From Pararge aegeria (taxonomy: Eukaryota > Arthropoda > Insecta > Lepidoptera > Nymphalidae), in NCBI RefSeq assembly GCF_905163445.1, contig NC_053191.1:9176001-9240000 (forward strand): a stretch of DNA of 64,000 nt, in the 5' to 3' direction. The first letter of the stretch is position 1; the number at the start of each line of letters is the position of its first letter. Made by a program: the position numbers and the translations under genes. The notes under the pieces were generated by a model, which was given only the letters and a program-made list of their open reading frames with translations, did not search any database and had not been told where the DNA came from. Shown piece after piece: positions 1-12,343 of the stretch.

Positions 1-1742
1 AGAAAAAAAAATGATGACCTGCTTTGGAATGTAAAAACAAAAGTTATTTCATAATACCATATCCACTTAACCCAGTAGGACCTCATTCTCCTCCAAAATG
101 TCTAAACTTACTTCCTCTTTAGTAAAAAATTTAACTTAGTAATTAATAATTACTATGCTTACCCTGCATACAACTTTTGATAGAAAATTTTATCAAATAA
201 TAGAAATATTATCATTTTGCTAAGGGTTCAAAACAAAGCATGATTAATCTTAATTGAGATTTTTTGCTATTGCATTATTTCACATCATTCTTTTATTTAA
301 ATCACTCATAAAAATCTGCCATAATCTAAGTAAGACATTCTAAAAATTTCCAGCTGTTTTTTACTAGTTTCAAATTACAATTGGTTACTACTTACTATAA
401 AAAGTGGATGTGTTATATATATTACTGATCTTTAATATAAGTAATATAAATTTACACAAAAAATTGAGGGAGTTCACATTTAAAACACTAGCTGACCCGT
501 GCAACTTTGTTGCACCAAATTGGTTATACCGTCCATACCGGAAAACATAAATAAAATGACATTTTCTTAAAATGAATCCTAGCTAGATTGATTTATCACC
601 CCCCAAACTAAATACTACCCGTATACTAGATTACCCCCATATACTAAATTTCATGAAAATCATTGGAGCCGATTCTGAGATTCCAATTATATATATACAA
701 GAATTGCTTGTTTAAAGATATAAGATATGTCACAATACAGTCAAATCAAACAGCAATTTCTTAACTATTTGACTCCTGTGCGTTACTGGGGCCAGTGAAC
801 AAAGAATGTATGTTTCTCCAACTTGCTCATTTTTAAACATTGCACTGGGATAATGTGACCTAATTAATATCAACCAAATTTTTTACCTATTCATTACAAT
901 ATGTTGATCAATGCATAGAAATTAATAAAGGAAAAAACATTATCATTATTACCTACTGTGTTCATAACACTTCCTAAATAAGTCACCTGTACTGTTGGAT
1001 AATTATCTACTTAGCTGAGTAATACCTACCCACTTCTATGCAAAATGCATGTGTGTTAGGTACGATAATAATGTGTAGCAAAAATCAGGGTTCTACCTTA
1101 AAGCAGTATTAATTTAATATTGGTGAAGTTTTGTTATGGAATTATAATTCTTATTCTATGGAAATATAACTGTCATTTGAAAATAATACTGCTTTATGCA
1201 TCCATAGCAATTAAACTAGAATCTACCCTCAATATGAAAACTGTTGTACTTTTCAATATTCCTTTATTATAAGATAAAATTTCAACTCAATATGAAAATT
1301 ACAAGACTGATTACCCACAAAGAATTGAGAAAGCATTTGTGGAAGCATCATGGAGCATTTATAGCTGTTCTTTAGCTATGAAACAAAATACAACATAATA
1401 TTACGTAACGTGTTGACTGTTGTTACCATCTTTAAAAGAAATTGCATGGTAAAAGGTTACATTATCATAGGTTTGTTACAGAAAAATTTAGTTCTTTAAG
1501 AATTTACTATACCTGTAGTCTTTTCGAATTACACTTTAGCTGGAACTGTAATATGTAACGTAAGCAGTACTCAGTTTCTAGTGAGTTAATTAATTGATTT
1601 CGATAAATTGTTAAAAGATAAAAATGCCGAACACCGGTAACGTAACGTCACCTAACAAATGTCAAATCATCTCAATTGACAATGTCTTACATGACCTGTC
1701 ACTTGACAGTTGCGACATAATGTAAACTAAAAGCCAAAAAGC
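1..1742. other. AT-rich non-coding sequence left of HDAC3
   Basis: No convincing coding exon was found on either strand. The only recognisable structure is the Helitron-end-like repeat at 488-715. The rest is AT-rich sequence with short homopolymer runs. It may hold distal regulatory DNA or the end of an off-window gene, but nothing in the sequence shows this. Confidence 0.5.
488..715 (-). mobile_element. Helitron-type repeat, 3'-end fragment
   Basis: The + strand begins ACTAGCTGACCCGTGCAACT, the reverse complement of a Helitron 3' end (CTAGT). It is close to the start of the complete minus-oriented copy at 47969. The copy decays into AT-rich sequence near 700 and no matching 5' TC end was found. 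Family membership rests on similarity between copies in this window and on knowledge of Lep1-type lepidopteran Helitrons. Confidence 0.5.
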
Positions 1743-2190
1743 TATGGAGGGTAGAGGTAAGGAGAGTCATCTTATATAGGAGAAAAGTTGAAAAAGTGTC
1801 CAGTTGTTGCGCTAAATAACAGTTCAAAAATCCTCCACAATGGCGCTGGTGGATGCACAGGGTATGGTATGAATGTAGCAATCGTAGATGAATTGAAGTA
1901 CGCCGAGTTAAAAAATGTAATGTCATTATCGACTAAATTAGTTAATTATTGAGAATTTCAACAACTTACGTTGTACAAAATATTGTGGTAAATATAACCT
2001 TACTTCCTTGTATCTCCATACTTCCTTGTTTATTTTTCAAGCCTACTCTAACAATATTTATATTTGGCGCTTCTTTTAAGAGTTACCCTGATGCAAATAT
2101 GGCGCCATCCTAATTTAATACATTTTGACGACACTTTTTCATATACACAGATGACTCTCCTTACCTCTACCCTCCATACAAAAAGCGTAA
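1743..2190. repeat. Two inverted copies of a dispersed repeat upstream of HDAC3
   Basis: Bases 1743-1772 and 2149-2178 are perfect 30-bp inverted repeats. Similarity continues inward imperfectly: a TGAAAAAGTGTC-like block and a GGCGC block recur on both sides. The right copy seems longer (about 1925-2190, minus orientation) and the left copy truncated. It reads as two insertions of one repeat family in opposite orientation rather than a gene. The open frames here have no recognisable product. Confidence 0.55.
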
Positions 2191-2797
2191 AGGGTAAGGG
2201 TAACGCGGACTTGACATTAATTATATTATAGCTACTTGACACTGGCACAGTACATTTTTGCACCCCTTTTGGTTGTGAGAGTCAATAAATAACCTTTCTT
2301 AAAAGTAGTTCCTGTATGTTCAGATTCTGAACAGTTCCTGAACTGTTGATCGAGTGGCCATGATGTCATGCCGCCATCGGGCTATCCTAGGATTTTTTAA
2401 AAAAAAATGCAAAGAGATGAAGGATGAAATCTAATTTTTGAAATGAATATTATAGTTTTATTTTTTTTTACATTAAAATTTTTGGTCTGTACTGTCATTT
2501 CTGCAGGTCTCTGCTACGCAGTCTGTGGTGTGGTGTTTTTGTGTTGAATGCGTTACGCTTCTCATGAAAAAGTAATTTCTATGATCGAAAAATAAGTCAG
2601 ACACTAAATTTTATAATAATAAACAAGTAACTGCAAAGCTCTTTCGCTTACTATAAAAATAATGTACATTACATTATTTGAACAATTCAAGGCATGTTAT
2701 TGTTAGGCGACATACAGTTGACCAAACGTTTAGTAGTGATAGCATTAATTCTTGGCGTTATATTGGTTTTAAAAGAATACGTTTTCGTTTTACCGCA

Positions 2798-3038
2798 ATG
2801 ACTCCACACAGGGTTGCATATTTTTACAACCCTGACGTGGGAAACTTCCACTATGGTCCTGGGCACCCGATGAAACCGCATAGGCTATCCGTTACTCATA
2901 GCCTAGTGTTAAACTATGGTCTTCACAAAAAGATGCAGATATACAGGCCTTATAGAGCAAGCGCGCATGATATGTGTAGATTCCACAGTGAAGATTACAT
3001 TGAATTTCTCCAAAATGTAACTCCTCAGAATATACAAA
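2798..3038 (+). CDS. HDAC3: HDAC3 coding exon 1
   Basis: Encodes the N-terminal 80 residues, from MTPHRVAYF through the HDMCRFHSEDYIEFL block. The donor GTAAGT follows the first base of codon 81. The frame is open upstream to a TTG at 2678 but has no ATG there, and the ATG at 2798 matches the start of known HDAC3 proteins. Confidence 0.95.
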
Positions 3039-6000
3039 GTAAGTATTTATTTAGGGTTGGATTTCAGATCATTGGTCTAGTGGTATGTTGGACTGCAAAT
3101 CACATGGTTCTGGGGTACGCTATAAACTACTGATTGGGACTATCTGGTAAAAAATTATTAGCACTAGCCCAGAGTTACAGAGTTAGAAACACTAAGATGG
3201 TAAATAATCATTTTGAAAAGCCTGCCAAGCTACATTGGAATACTTAAAGGTTTCACCTTTTAGCTATGAGAGAGGAAGCCTATTAGCATTAATGGACTGG
3301 GCATCATGATGACTTTTTGCATGAATAACTGCCTATTGTCTTAAAACCTTTTTTGTATTCACACAATCTGTTCCCTTTCTGGGAGCATTTTGCTTACTTA
3401 CAGACTCACATTTGTAATTGATCAAGGGTGTCTTGAAGAAATCTTTAGAGATAAGTTGTCCTTGTGCTCATCCTGTCCTTTTTGTGTTCATCTGTAAATT
3501 TCTGATACTTAATAAATACTACTTCACAGGCTAGAGTTTCCTCACGGGCCTCACAATTAAAGAATTGTTTAATGGCTAGGTTGCTTGGAAGCTGTTCTGT
3601 TATTCCAACAGTTCATTTCATACAAGACAAAATAATTAATGACAAATTGTAAAATGTTTTTTAGAAAAAAGTAAACACTAAATATCTGCCTTTAGACAGA
3701 GACTTAAAATAGACTTAAAGTTTTAAAAGACCTGGTTTATTTAGCCTAATAAATTGATAGATGAGTGATCTTTTTTTACCCAACATATATATGGTTGATT
3801 TTTTTATTAATTGTGTATTTGCTATTGTTTTAGCTTATTCAAAAGATTTACTCCACTACAATGTTGGTGATGATTGCCCAGTATTTGAAGGTCTCTTTGA
3901 CTTCTGTTCAATGTATACAGGAGCATCTTTAGAAGGTGCTATGAAGTTGAACAACAATGCCTGTGACATTGCTATCAATTGGTCCGGAGGGTTGCATCAT
4001 GCTAAAAAGTTTGAACCATCAGGTTTGTTTTTAAATACTACTAATACTTTTCCAACCTAGTTTCATTCTACTAAAATATGGTTTCTTGCAATTATGTATT
4101 GCATGACAAGCTGCACGAAGATTCTATAAAATATTTATACATTATATACATATTGCTTTTGCTGATGCAAAATGTATTATGTACCGTAGTTATGTTGTAA
4201 GAAAAACATATATGTGGTGAATAATTATTTTTACTTAAGGAACTGTTACTCTATAAATTATTATTACTTTTTATGTGTCACTCTAAATAATTAAATGCAA
4301 AAAGGTTATAATGATATTACTTGAATTTAAATCTGTTAAACCTTCATGTCACAGCTAATAATATCCCAAATAATTTTATTTTCAGGGTTTTGCTACGTAA
4401 ATGATATTGTGATAGCAATATTGGAACTATTGAAATACCATCCCAGAGTGTTGTATATTGACATTGATGTACACCATGGGGATGGTGTTCAGGAAGCATT
4501 TTACTTGACAGATAGAGTAATGACTGTGAGCTTCCACAAGTATGGAAACTACTTCTTCCCTGGCACTGGAGATATGTACGAGATTGGTGCTGAAAGTGGA
4601 AGGTACTTTTCTGTGAATGTACCGCTAAAAGAGGGTATTGATGATCAGAGCTATGTTCAAGTAAGTGAAAATAATGGTAAAACAAATTTTTTAGTCTTGC
4701 TCGAAAACATCATGATCAGTCATACGTTTTTGATGCAGATGTAAGTCAAAAGAAATAAATGGGACTTCTAACTTGTGTAAAACAGCCACCATAGTGCTAA
4801 AGTTAATCAAAAGCTATCATTATTGGTAGCTCAGGAATGGTCGCGAGGGTTGATTGGCTGAGCATTCCTTCTGTTATTTATAATGGCATCGCTATTCCTT
4901 TTTGTGACTGTTAAAGATCTTGGTGTATACCTCGACCGGGAATTGTCATGGACAGTGCATGTCAAAGAGCAGAGTCAGAAAGTGTTTGTGGCGATGAGCT
5001 TGTTGCAAAGGCTGCAATCATTTCTTCCAATTCCGACCAATTGGCCTTCGCAAATATGACCATGTTTCCGAATTTCGACAAAAACTCAAGTGGCTTCCTA
5101 ATCGTCATCGCCGGGATATGCATGTACTTTCACTTCTGTACTGTGTTTATTGTTTATTGTTATTAGGTACACAAAACAGGTAATAACTAAAAGTAGATCT
5201 AAATATAAGTAATAACAAGTTTTGTTCTAAGCTACAACCCAAAGTATGTGTACACAACTTGGAATTAAATTAAACAGAAAGTAAAGATAAAATTAAAGTT
5301 GAAACAAAAAAGAAACACTTAAATAATAATATATATATTATTTCCCTAAAGATTATGTGGAATAGTGCTTAATAATTTGATTTTTAAAAATATTTATCCT
5401 TTTGTTAAAACTGTGTGTTATTTCATCTAAAAACTCCCTCGTATTTAAAAGAGAAGTTCACTTTTCATGGTGAGCAATCTGATTTAAGATCGTGCCGTGC
5501 CTTATCATAGGACAAAATTTTATAAGTGTTTGTTTAGCGTACGAGCTGTGGAATTGTGGAATACACTTCCATTGAGCATACGATGATCCAAATCACTGGC
5601 GATATTTAAAAGAGTAGTTAAGGCCCATTATATTGTTAACGACTATTAATACATAGTATGTATATACTTACTCATTTATTGTATGTTAAAGTATTTAAAT
5701 ATGTAAGTGTTGTTATTATATATACTAGTTTATTTTTATATTTATTTATTAATTATATTATTTACTTTTTATCTATTTGTGTACACTAGTTTATGTATTA
5801 GCATGTAGTTATTCGCATGTATGTATTTTATTAATTGTACCACCAGCAGTCTATTCTCCTCTTCTTTTTTTTTCCTAATTCTAAGGTTGCCTGGCAGAGA
5901 TCGCTATTAAGCGAGGCCTCCTTTTGTATTACTATTTCTTTCGATATGTTTCTGTTTTTGTTATATTTTAAATATGTAAATGTTGTGGTATACAAATAAA

Positions 6001-9000
6001 GAGTTTAATAATAATAATAGTAATCATGTTAACACCAACTTTTAACACAGTAATTTGGAACACAAAATATCTCTGCAATAACCTTATTGCAGAGATATTT
6101 TTTGTATTACTGAATTGGTTTCTGTAGAGTCTAACATCAACTTTATGGTATGTAATGGAATCACTATGTTGGTTGAAATGAAATGAAAAGTATTCAATGA
6201 ACATTAGCTTTCATAGGGTCTTAATATAATATTCTTTCATATTCTACAAAAAAAATCATTACACATGTGTACAAAATCTTGTTGAGCAAGCAATGAAACA
6301 AAACTAATACACTAAATTATACATTTAATGTCAATGTTATCATAGTAATGTCAAATAATAAAGTTAAATAGTTCAATGTCATATATTCGGATATTGTATA
6401 AGAAACATTTTGTAAAGCCAATGCACCTGATTTTTATTAAATAAACATTGAATATATTAATATTCGGGCGTCTAGTAATCTGGTTACCAAGTGTAAGACC
6501 TCAACGTAGCGCGGTTGCAAGCGAGGTCGCGGGAACTACTTGAGCCTGGCGGAAAAATAGAGACCAAGTCGGGTTTTTTCTGTGGTAAGCGAGGTGCATT
6601 TATAATCGTGCTTAAATATAAAAAAAATAATCAGTATGTGCATGGGAACTTATAGTTTTTGAACTTCCCCATGTCTAGTCTGTTAGGAGGGGCTCTAAAC
6701 AAGTTACCACACTACCTACAAAGACATGCCGCACGCTACCACCGTAGACTGCATTATCGTCATGATTCCTGCATATTATTGTATGTACAATTGTCATGAA
6801 TTCAAGTTTTTTTTTGCATCTGTGCAGGTATTTAAACCAGTGATATCAAATGTAATGGAGTTCTACAGGCCAACTGCGATAGTCCTACAGTGTGGTGCTG
6901 ACTCGTTAGCGGGAGATCGTCTTGGATGCTTTTCACTATCAACTCGCGGCCACGGGGAATGTGTTAAGTTTGTGAAGAACCTAAATGTGCCTACATTAGT
7001 TGTTGGAGGAGGAGGGTCAGTATATAGTACATATTTTAACTAAATATAACGTTTACTAGGGTATTTGGATCAATTAAATAAATAGTTATGTATTGACTGG
7101 TTAGTTTAAATATTTTAATATTGACGGCCGATTGGCGCAGCGACCCTGCTTTCTCAGTCCAAGGTTGTGAGTTCGATTCCCACAACTGGAAAATGTTTGT
7201 GTGATCAACATGAATGTTTTTCAGTGTCTGAGAGAGTGATTATTTGTATGTTATAAGTATTTATGTATAGGCGGCTGGCGTCTCTGACGCGATATTGTTT
7301 TTAAAAGCAACTCTGCACACCCGGTATTTATAATAAAAAATCCCAGGTGGGTCAGATCTATTATTTACGTGCGTTGTACTTCTATTAATTATTAAAGTTA
7401 TTATTAAACTTTATTTGTACTGATGTAATGTGTATGGATAAAGGCAAGACGATTAGATTAAAAATAAAAATAATTTTAGCATTATTATTCATTGAGTACC
7501 AAAATATGTTATATATTCATAAGCAAGAAAAGATGTGGACAAGAAATCACTTATCCCTATAAGATATCTTTACCATTGACCCTGGAAACTTTTGGTCAGA
7601 ATGAACACTTATTAAATAAATTCTCTTACTTCCAGGTACACACTGCGTAATGTCGCCCGATGCTGGACATTCGAAACATCGCTTTTGGTGGATGAGAACA
7701 TTTCAGATGAGCTTCCTTATACAGAGTACCTTGAATTTTTCGCTCCTGACTTTCAGTTGCATCCTGACATAAACAGGTATGCATTAGATAGTAGCTATAC
7801 GCACTATGAAACCAGTACCTGCCATTTTGCAAAAGATAATTTCTTGTTTTTTTCTTTAAATGGGAAACCAACAGCTGTAATTACTTTACTATTAAGTTTT
7901 ATGTACCTGGCCAGCAAGTAAAAATGCAGCAAACTATACCTAAAAGTTAGGTTTGCCTATCTACCTCTAACAGTTTATCTAATAGGTTGCGACGTACCTA
8001 CACTATTACCATAGAATAATTCATTATAAACAGAATGAAGCAAGCGAGAAACACGGATGTTGAAATAATTAAATCTGTTCTTAGTTTTAGTTAAAGGTAT
8101 GTGTAGAATCTAGGTAATCTTGAGGAGATAAAGTCTTACTTAGTTAAGTAAAAAACAAATGTCAGTAATGTTTCTACGAATATAGAGTTTCTACCAATAT
8201 GGCTACACTAAATTGATGATATTAATATTGGAGTTATATCTACGTCTTAGAGAACTAATCTCAAGCAAATCGTTTAAGGTCCCATTTAAAAATAAAGTTT
8301 AAAAATGTCTATTGCAACAAACAAATCTGACCATATGTCGACATCAGTCCAATGCGTTGACACAAACCTTAAATTGAACATCCATATATAATACAAATAA
8401 AGCATGTTCAACTCTCCATTTATTAAAATTTGAAGTATACTAAAAAAACAAACTTCTGTAGTGTACCTACTGGTTGACATTCTAACATATCTCAGAATAT
8501 GCTCTGAATTGATATACTTATACAGCTTAACAGTTTTTCTCGAAAATGGTAACATCTGAAAACGAAAAAACATAGAAGCCGCCCTCGGTCAGCATTGTAA
8601 CTAGAACTAAACGCATGCGGGGCACACTTCATAAGCCAATCCCACAGAAGCTATGAGGTTAAGCTATTTTTGAGCAGTAGTTATGCTTCTATTTTTTTTT
8701 TCGTTCGCTGGATAACAGACTAATGGTACGCAACCTCTGACCCCATATGGTGTTTTTTTAGGTTTCACAGTATCGCGAGGTCGGGTATGTGTGCTTTGTT
8801 TGAAGAAATAAAGTATGATGTGTTTTATTCCAAATTGTTTCAGTACATCGAATGCTAACAGCAAACAGTATTTGGAAGCTATTACAAAACATGTTTACGA
8901 CAATCTAAAGATGTGCCAACATTCACCTGCAGTCCAAATGACACATATACCAGGTAATTTAATCGTATTCGTTTAAGCTTCTCTAGTATACAGATAATTT

Positions 9001-9758
9001 TTCGGGAAGAACGATCTACAACTGATTAAATTCATACAGACCACTCATATAATTTAATTATTTAACGAGCCTATCGATGATCCTAGAGCAGGCAGTTAGC
9101 TTAACTAGTTTAGCCATTCAAAGAGGAAATGCTGCCAGCATCTCAGCCACTATGCCTCGCTGTGGTGGTTCCAAAGAAGTTTCAGATTTAAATATATATA
9201 TTTTTTTGGCACATAGGTTATTAATTTTTGCTACATATTATATTTTATATTTCCCTTTTATTCCATTGCAATCTCACCTTTATGATGCAGTCTGAGCAGT
9301 GGCATACACTACATATGAGCACAAATGCCCTGCCTACCCAAAAAAATTCATACAACTTGTATAGAAGGAGAATTTTTAAATTTTATGCGATATTCTTCTT
9401 TATGCCTACCTTGGTCAAAACCCCTATGCACGCCACTGAGTCTGAGGTTAACTGTTTCTACGCCGCATCGTACTGGAAAGCCTAATCGCCCCCAAAACAC
9501 TCGATACAGTTGTAAAAACACATAAAAGTCAACATGGCTGATAAAAGTACTTTGAATTTGTGATAAATATGTATTAAAATATTTTAATTATTCACAGGTG
9601 ACTTCCTACCTGAAGAATATAGAATAAAGGAGGAACCAGATCCAGACATCCGTATAAGTCAAGAAGAGGCAGACAAAATGGTTGAACCTAAGAATGAATT
9701 CTTTGATGATGAGAAAGATAATGACAAGGAAACTGTGCTAGAGACTAAGGAACCATAG
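2798..9758 (+). CDS. HDAC3: Histone deacetylase 3 (complete, 7 coding exons)
   Basis: Class I zinc-dependent histone deacetylase, the catalytic subunit of NCoR/SMRT-type nuclear corepressor complexes. Joined exons are 2798-3038, 3834-4022, 4386-4660, 6828-7015, 7636-7776, 8844-8953 and 9598-9758. They give 1305 nt and 434 residues, against 428 in human HDAC3. The ATG at 2798 opens directly into the conserved YFYNPDVGNFHYGPGHPMKP block. Visible catalytic features are the HH dyad (about 135/136), the zinc ligands D171, H173 and D260, the GGGG loop and the transition-state Tyr299. The acidic, Lys/Glu-rich tail ends at TAG. All introns are GT-AG with matching phases. Intron 3 holds a dead LINE and intron 4 a SINE. 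The family assignment is near certain; the untranslated ends are not defined. Confidence 0.97.
3834..4022 (+). CDS. HDAC3: HDAC3 coding exon 2
   Basis: Follows a TTTTAG acceptor. Encodes the NVGDDCPVF block, the Tyr-Thr-Gly-Ala-Ser segment and the catalytic GGLHHAKK motif. The donor is GTTTGT. Confidence 0.95.
4386..4660 (+). CDS. HDAC3: HDAC3 coding exon 3
   Basis: Follows a TTTTCAG acceptor. Encodes GFCYVNDI, the zinc-binding DIDVHHGDGVQEAF segment, SFHKYGNYFFPGTGD and the conserved GIDDQSY. It ends in phase 0 at a consensus GTAAGT donor. Confidence 0.96.
4885..6022 (+). mobile_element. Decayed CR1-type non-LTR retrotransposon 3' portion in HDAC3 intron 3
   Basis: Bases about 4911-5050 translate as a reverse-transcriptase palm-to-thumb remnant beginning KDLGVYLDRELSW, followed by a leucine-rich LQRLQSFLPIPT stretch. 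Further degraded ORF2 sequence includes an AVELWN-like block near 5550, broken by frameshifts and stops. The 3' UTR block near 5886 (TTGCCTGGCAGAGATCGCT) recurs at 41932 and 49930, and the element ends in an AAT-rich tail near 6000. It lies in sense orientation inside the intron and cannot code for active enzyme. The clade is inferred from the protein style. Confidence 0.75.
6064..6101. repeat. Perfect 18-bp inverted repeat with 2-nt loop
   Basis: Arms 6064-6081 and 6084-6101 are perfect reverse complements around a CC loop. Weaker pairing continues outward: CAGTAAT-like sequence on the left meets ATTACTG on the right. It lies in HDAC3 intron 3 just after the LINE tail. Confidence 0.8.
6828..7015 (+). 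CDS. HDAC3: HDAC3 coding exon 4
   Basis: Follows a TGTGCAG acceptor. Encodes VFKPVISNVM, the CGADSLAGDRLGCF zinc-ligand block (D260) and RGHGECV, then ends within the GGGG loop at a GTCAGT donor in phase 2. The GGGG loop is completed by the next exon. Confidence 0.95.
7122..7270 (+). mobile_element. tRNA-derived SINE (family A, copy 1) in HDAC3 intron 4
   Basis: The head carries a Pol III A-box-like TGGCGCAGCG at 7133-7142 and a B-box GTTCGATTC at 7171-7179. It is followed by a conserved body (AAAATGTTTGTGTGAT...TTTTTCAGTGTCTG). Copies lie at 42789 (+) and 46980 (-). The A-to-B spacing and the unpaired acceptor stem argue for a SINE, not a functional tRNA gene. Confidence 0.75.
7636..7776 (+). 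CDS. HDAC3: HDAC3 coding exon 5
   Basis: Follows a CTTCCAG acceptor. Completes the GGGGYT catalytic loop with Tyr299 and continues through RNVARCWTFETSLL and the EFFAPDF-LHPD block. The donor is GTATGC. Confidence 0.95.
8844..8953 (+). CDS. HDAC3: HDAC3 coding exon 6
   Basis: Follows a TTGTTTCAG acceptor. Encodes the NSKQYLE...NLKMCQHSPAVQM segment at the end of the deacetylase fold. The donor is GTAATT. Confidence 0.94.
9598..9758 (+). CDS. HDAC3: HDAC3 coding exon 7 and stop
   Basis: Follows a TTCACAG acceptor. Encodes the acidic C-terminal tail, including the NEF-D block and the DNDKE run also seen near the end of human HDAC3, and ends at TAG 9756-9758. Candidate AATAAA signals downstream lie at 10433 and 10733. 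Confidence 0.94.
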
Positions 9759-10432
9759 CATACGGAGGAAGTGGCTGCAAAGACGCCCACTTGACATGAA
9801 CTTGCTTTTAAAAAATATAAAAAAAAGTTTATATTTTGAGCTCGGTAGACATTTTGTTTTGTGATAATGACAGTGAGAAACAGAAGTGTATAAGTGTTTT
9901 TGAGACTATAGCGCCTACATCGCAGAATTGTTTAAGGTCTATCACAAACCACTGGGTCATATCGCGAGTAGTATTATAGGAGGACTTTTGCAATTTAATG
10001 TGTTGCATATATTTCATTATGCATCAGGTGCCTTACAATTTAAGCAATAGTAAAAAGTAATTAGTTATAATTAGTACGTAGAAGAATCTTAAGCTATGTG
10101 CTCTTGTTTTATTCGAGAATATGTATATAGCTGCTTGAACTTTAATATTATGTAGGCGCAATGCTAGCTCTAGTATAAATTATTTATAGTGGAAGTCAAT
10201 AAGAGTACAGTAATCCAAAATGGTTGTATGTTCTGAGCTCTGTCACAGAGTATACTCACTTTTTCTACTTTCTAAAACAGTGAAAAAATAATATTAAAAA
10301 AAATGTTGATGAAAATGATCGAGACACGTGTCGTGAGATTTTTTGTTGTATGTTTGTTTTTTAATATTTCTCAGAGTTACTGGGAAATAGAAGAAAGCCT
10401 GGCGATGAACCACAATTAAAAAAATCATCGTG

Positions 10433-10438
10433 AATAAA
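10433..10438 (+). terminator. Candidate polyadenylation signal for HDAC3
   Basis: AATAAA lies 675 nt after the HDAC3 stop in AT-rich sequence. A second AATAAA is at 10733-10738. Which one is used cannot be decided from sequence. Confidence 0.35.
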
Positions 10439-10805
10439 TTGTTATTCAATTTAATTATTTTATGGCGCGCTGGAGATATCTTGGGAACTGCTATTCAGAT
10501 CAATATAATAAACAGATATACATTAAACTAAATTGTTTCCAGTGTTGTTATAATATGCAGATACCTTCAGAGAATCAAATCCGAGTATTAAGAATAGTTA
10601 GCAAACTACTTGTAAGATTATGATAAAAAATTTCACTGACTGTATTTGCCCACTGGCCGCATATCTAATGCTGTAATAGGTATGAAACACATAAAGACAT
10701 AATATGAATACACATTAGAATATGTATAATTCAATAAAATACAATATATTATATTTAAGGTTTAATTACTGTTATTCCATGGTAATGCAGCATGGAAACA
10801 GTGAT

Positions 10806-11085
10806 AGACAAGTAGGTAGGAGCTCGACTTTACTTTCCAAGGATTCGAGTTCGAATCCCAACACGCACCTCTAACTTAAGTGTGTTTTAAGGATTTAAAA
10901 TGAAAGAAAACATCGTGAGGAAACCTTCTTTATGGAGAGTTCTCCATAATGTTCTCAAAGTTATGTAGAGTCCACCAATCCGCATGGGGCCAGCATGGTG
11001 GACTACGACCTTCGCCCTTCTCATTGTGGGATGAGACCCGAGCCCTGTAGTGGGTCGGTAATGGGTTGATATGATGATGATGATT
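10806..11085 (+). mobile_element. tRNA-derived SINE (family B, copy 1)
   Basis: The head contains a B-box-like GAGTTCGAATCCC near 10846. The body has the family block GAAAACATCGTGAGGAAACC, then GAGTTCTCCATAATGTTCTC, a TGGGCC/AGCATGGTGGACTA block and a tail of ATGATGATG repeats. Other copies lie at 11927, 29578, 50956 (-) and 53595 (-). Confidence 0.75.
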
Positions 11086-11926
11086 CCATGGTTTTTAATT
11101 TTATATTGTAGACAAGTAAGGCAAAGAAAAATTCTTCTAGATAAAAAAAAAAATTCTATCAAAGATGATTTTATAAAATACTGTACAAAATGAATAATTA
11201 TTCATTCCAGTTTGAAATGTTATTTGTGTATTTTAAAGAGATAGTGCTGGATATTCTGCACTACATTCTTTGTGGAAAAGGACAGAACTATTTACCACAA
11301 ATATGATAAAATATAATATATATTAACGATTACTGAAATGACCTAACTTTGGCTATAAGTAGTAAAAATAAAATTGTGTAATTTTTAATAAATAATAATT
11401 AACGCTAAAAGTTACTTCCAATTTCTAATGGATTTAATTATATATTTTCAATGCAGTGAGCTAGACTTTGCTTTATTATTAATATGATACAGTGATATTT
11501 TGGTTTGTATAACTGCTCTTAGTTATAACTACATTTTCTTTTTGTACAAATTACAAAGTATAAATTAATTATTACAATACTGATTTGTGTTAAATACATT
11601 TTTGCATATTTTCTATTTTGAATTTGAATTTTTTCGTTGTTACATACCATAGGTATACATATTTTTACAGATGCAGTATTAGATCATCAAATGTGGCATC
11701 TTTAAATTTAGCTATTTCAATAGTCTGAAGGTACCACTAGACACTTTTTTGCAGTATCCATAATTTTAAGGAGAAGTGTAAATATAATATTAGACTTACA
11801 GTTCAAATCTGGCTATCCATAGTTTTGTACCTATCTACCTTAAAATAATACGTGTATAAGGAACCCTTTACTTAACCCCTTTTAAGCACCTCCTCTCCTA
11901 CTCTTCAGCTTTGCGGATCAATAAGT

Positions 11927-12343
11927 TAATCGCGGTAGCCTAGTGGTGGGAGTCGAAACTCTAGATCTTTTGGGGGGGAACGAGTTCGATTCCCTGCACG
12001 CACCTCTTACTTTTCTTAGTTATGTGCGATTTTAATTTAAGGAATTAATTATCATGTTCAATTTGCTATACTCCGCGCTATATATAAATGCATGAGAATC
12101 TGTATGGTGTAATTTAGTGTTGTAAATGTCTTTAGGAAAACATCGTGGGGAAAAATGCCAGCCGAATAGTTCTCCATAATGTTCTCAAAGGTGCGTGAAG
12201 TCTGCCAATCCACGTGCGTGAGTTTCTTGGCCACTGTGGCGGAGTACGCCCAAATTTGTATATCATTCAGCGAGGAGTTTCATGTCCTGCAGTGGACTGG
12301 TAATAGGTTGATAATATTGACGATGATGATGATGATCTATGTC
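11927..12343 (+). mobile_element. tRNA-derived SINE (family B, copy 2)
   Basis: Begins with a tRNA-like GGTAGCCTAGTGGT segment and a B-box GAGTTCGATTCCC. After about 90 bp of divergent sequence it resumes with AAAACATCGTGGGGAA, the GTTCTCCATAATGTTCTC block and GATGATGATGATGAT at its 3' end. It lies in tandem orientation about 0.8 kb after copy 1. Confidence 0.75.

Noticed and set aside
2678..2797. In-frame open extension upstream of the HDAC3 ATG
   Set aside because: It begins at TTG with no ATG and reads as low-quality sequence. The ATG at 2798 matches the family start.
7122..7200. Possible tRNA gene (A-box and B-box present)
   Set aside because: No cloverleaf or acceptor-stem pairing, and the same sequence with a long shared body recurs at 42789 and 46980, so it is a SINE head.
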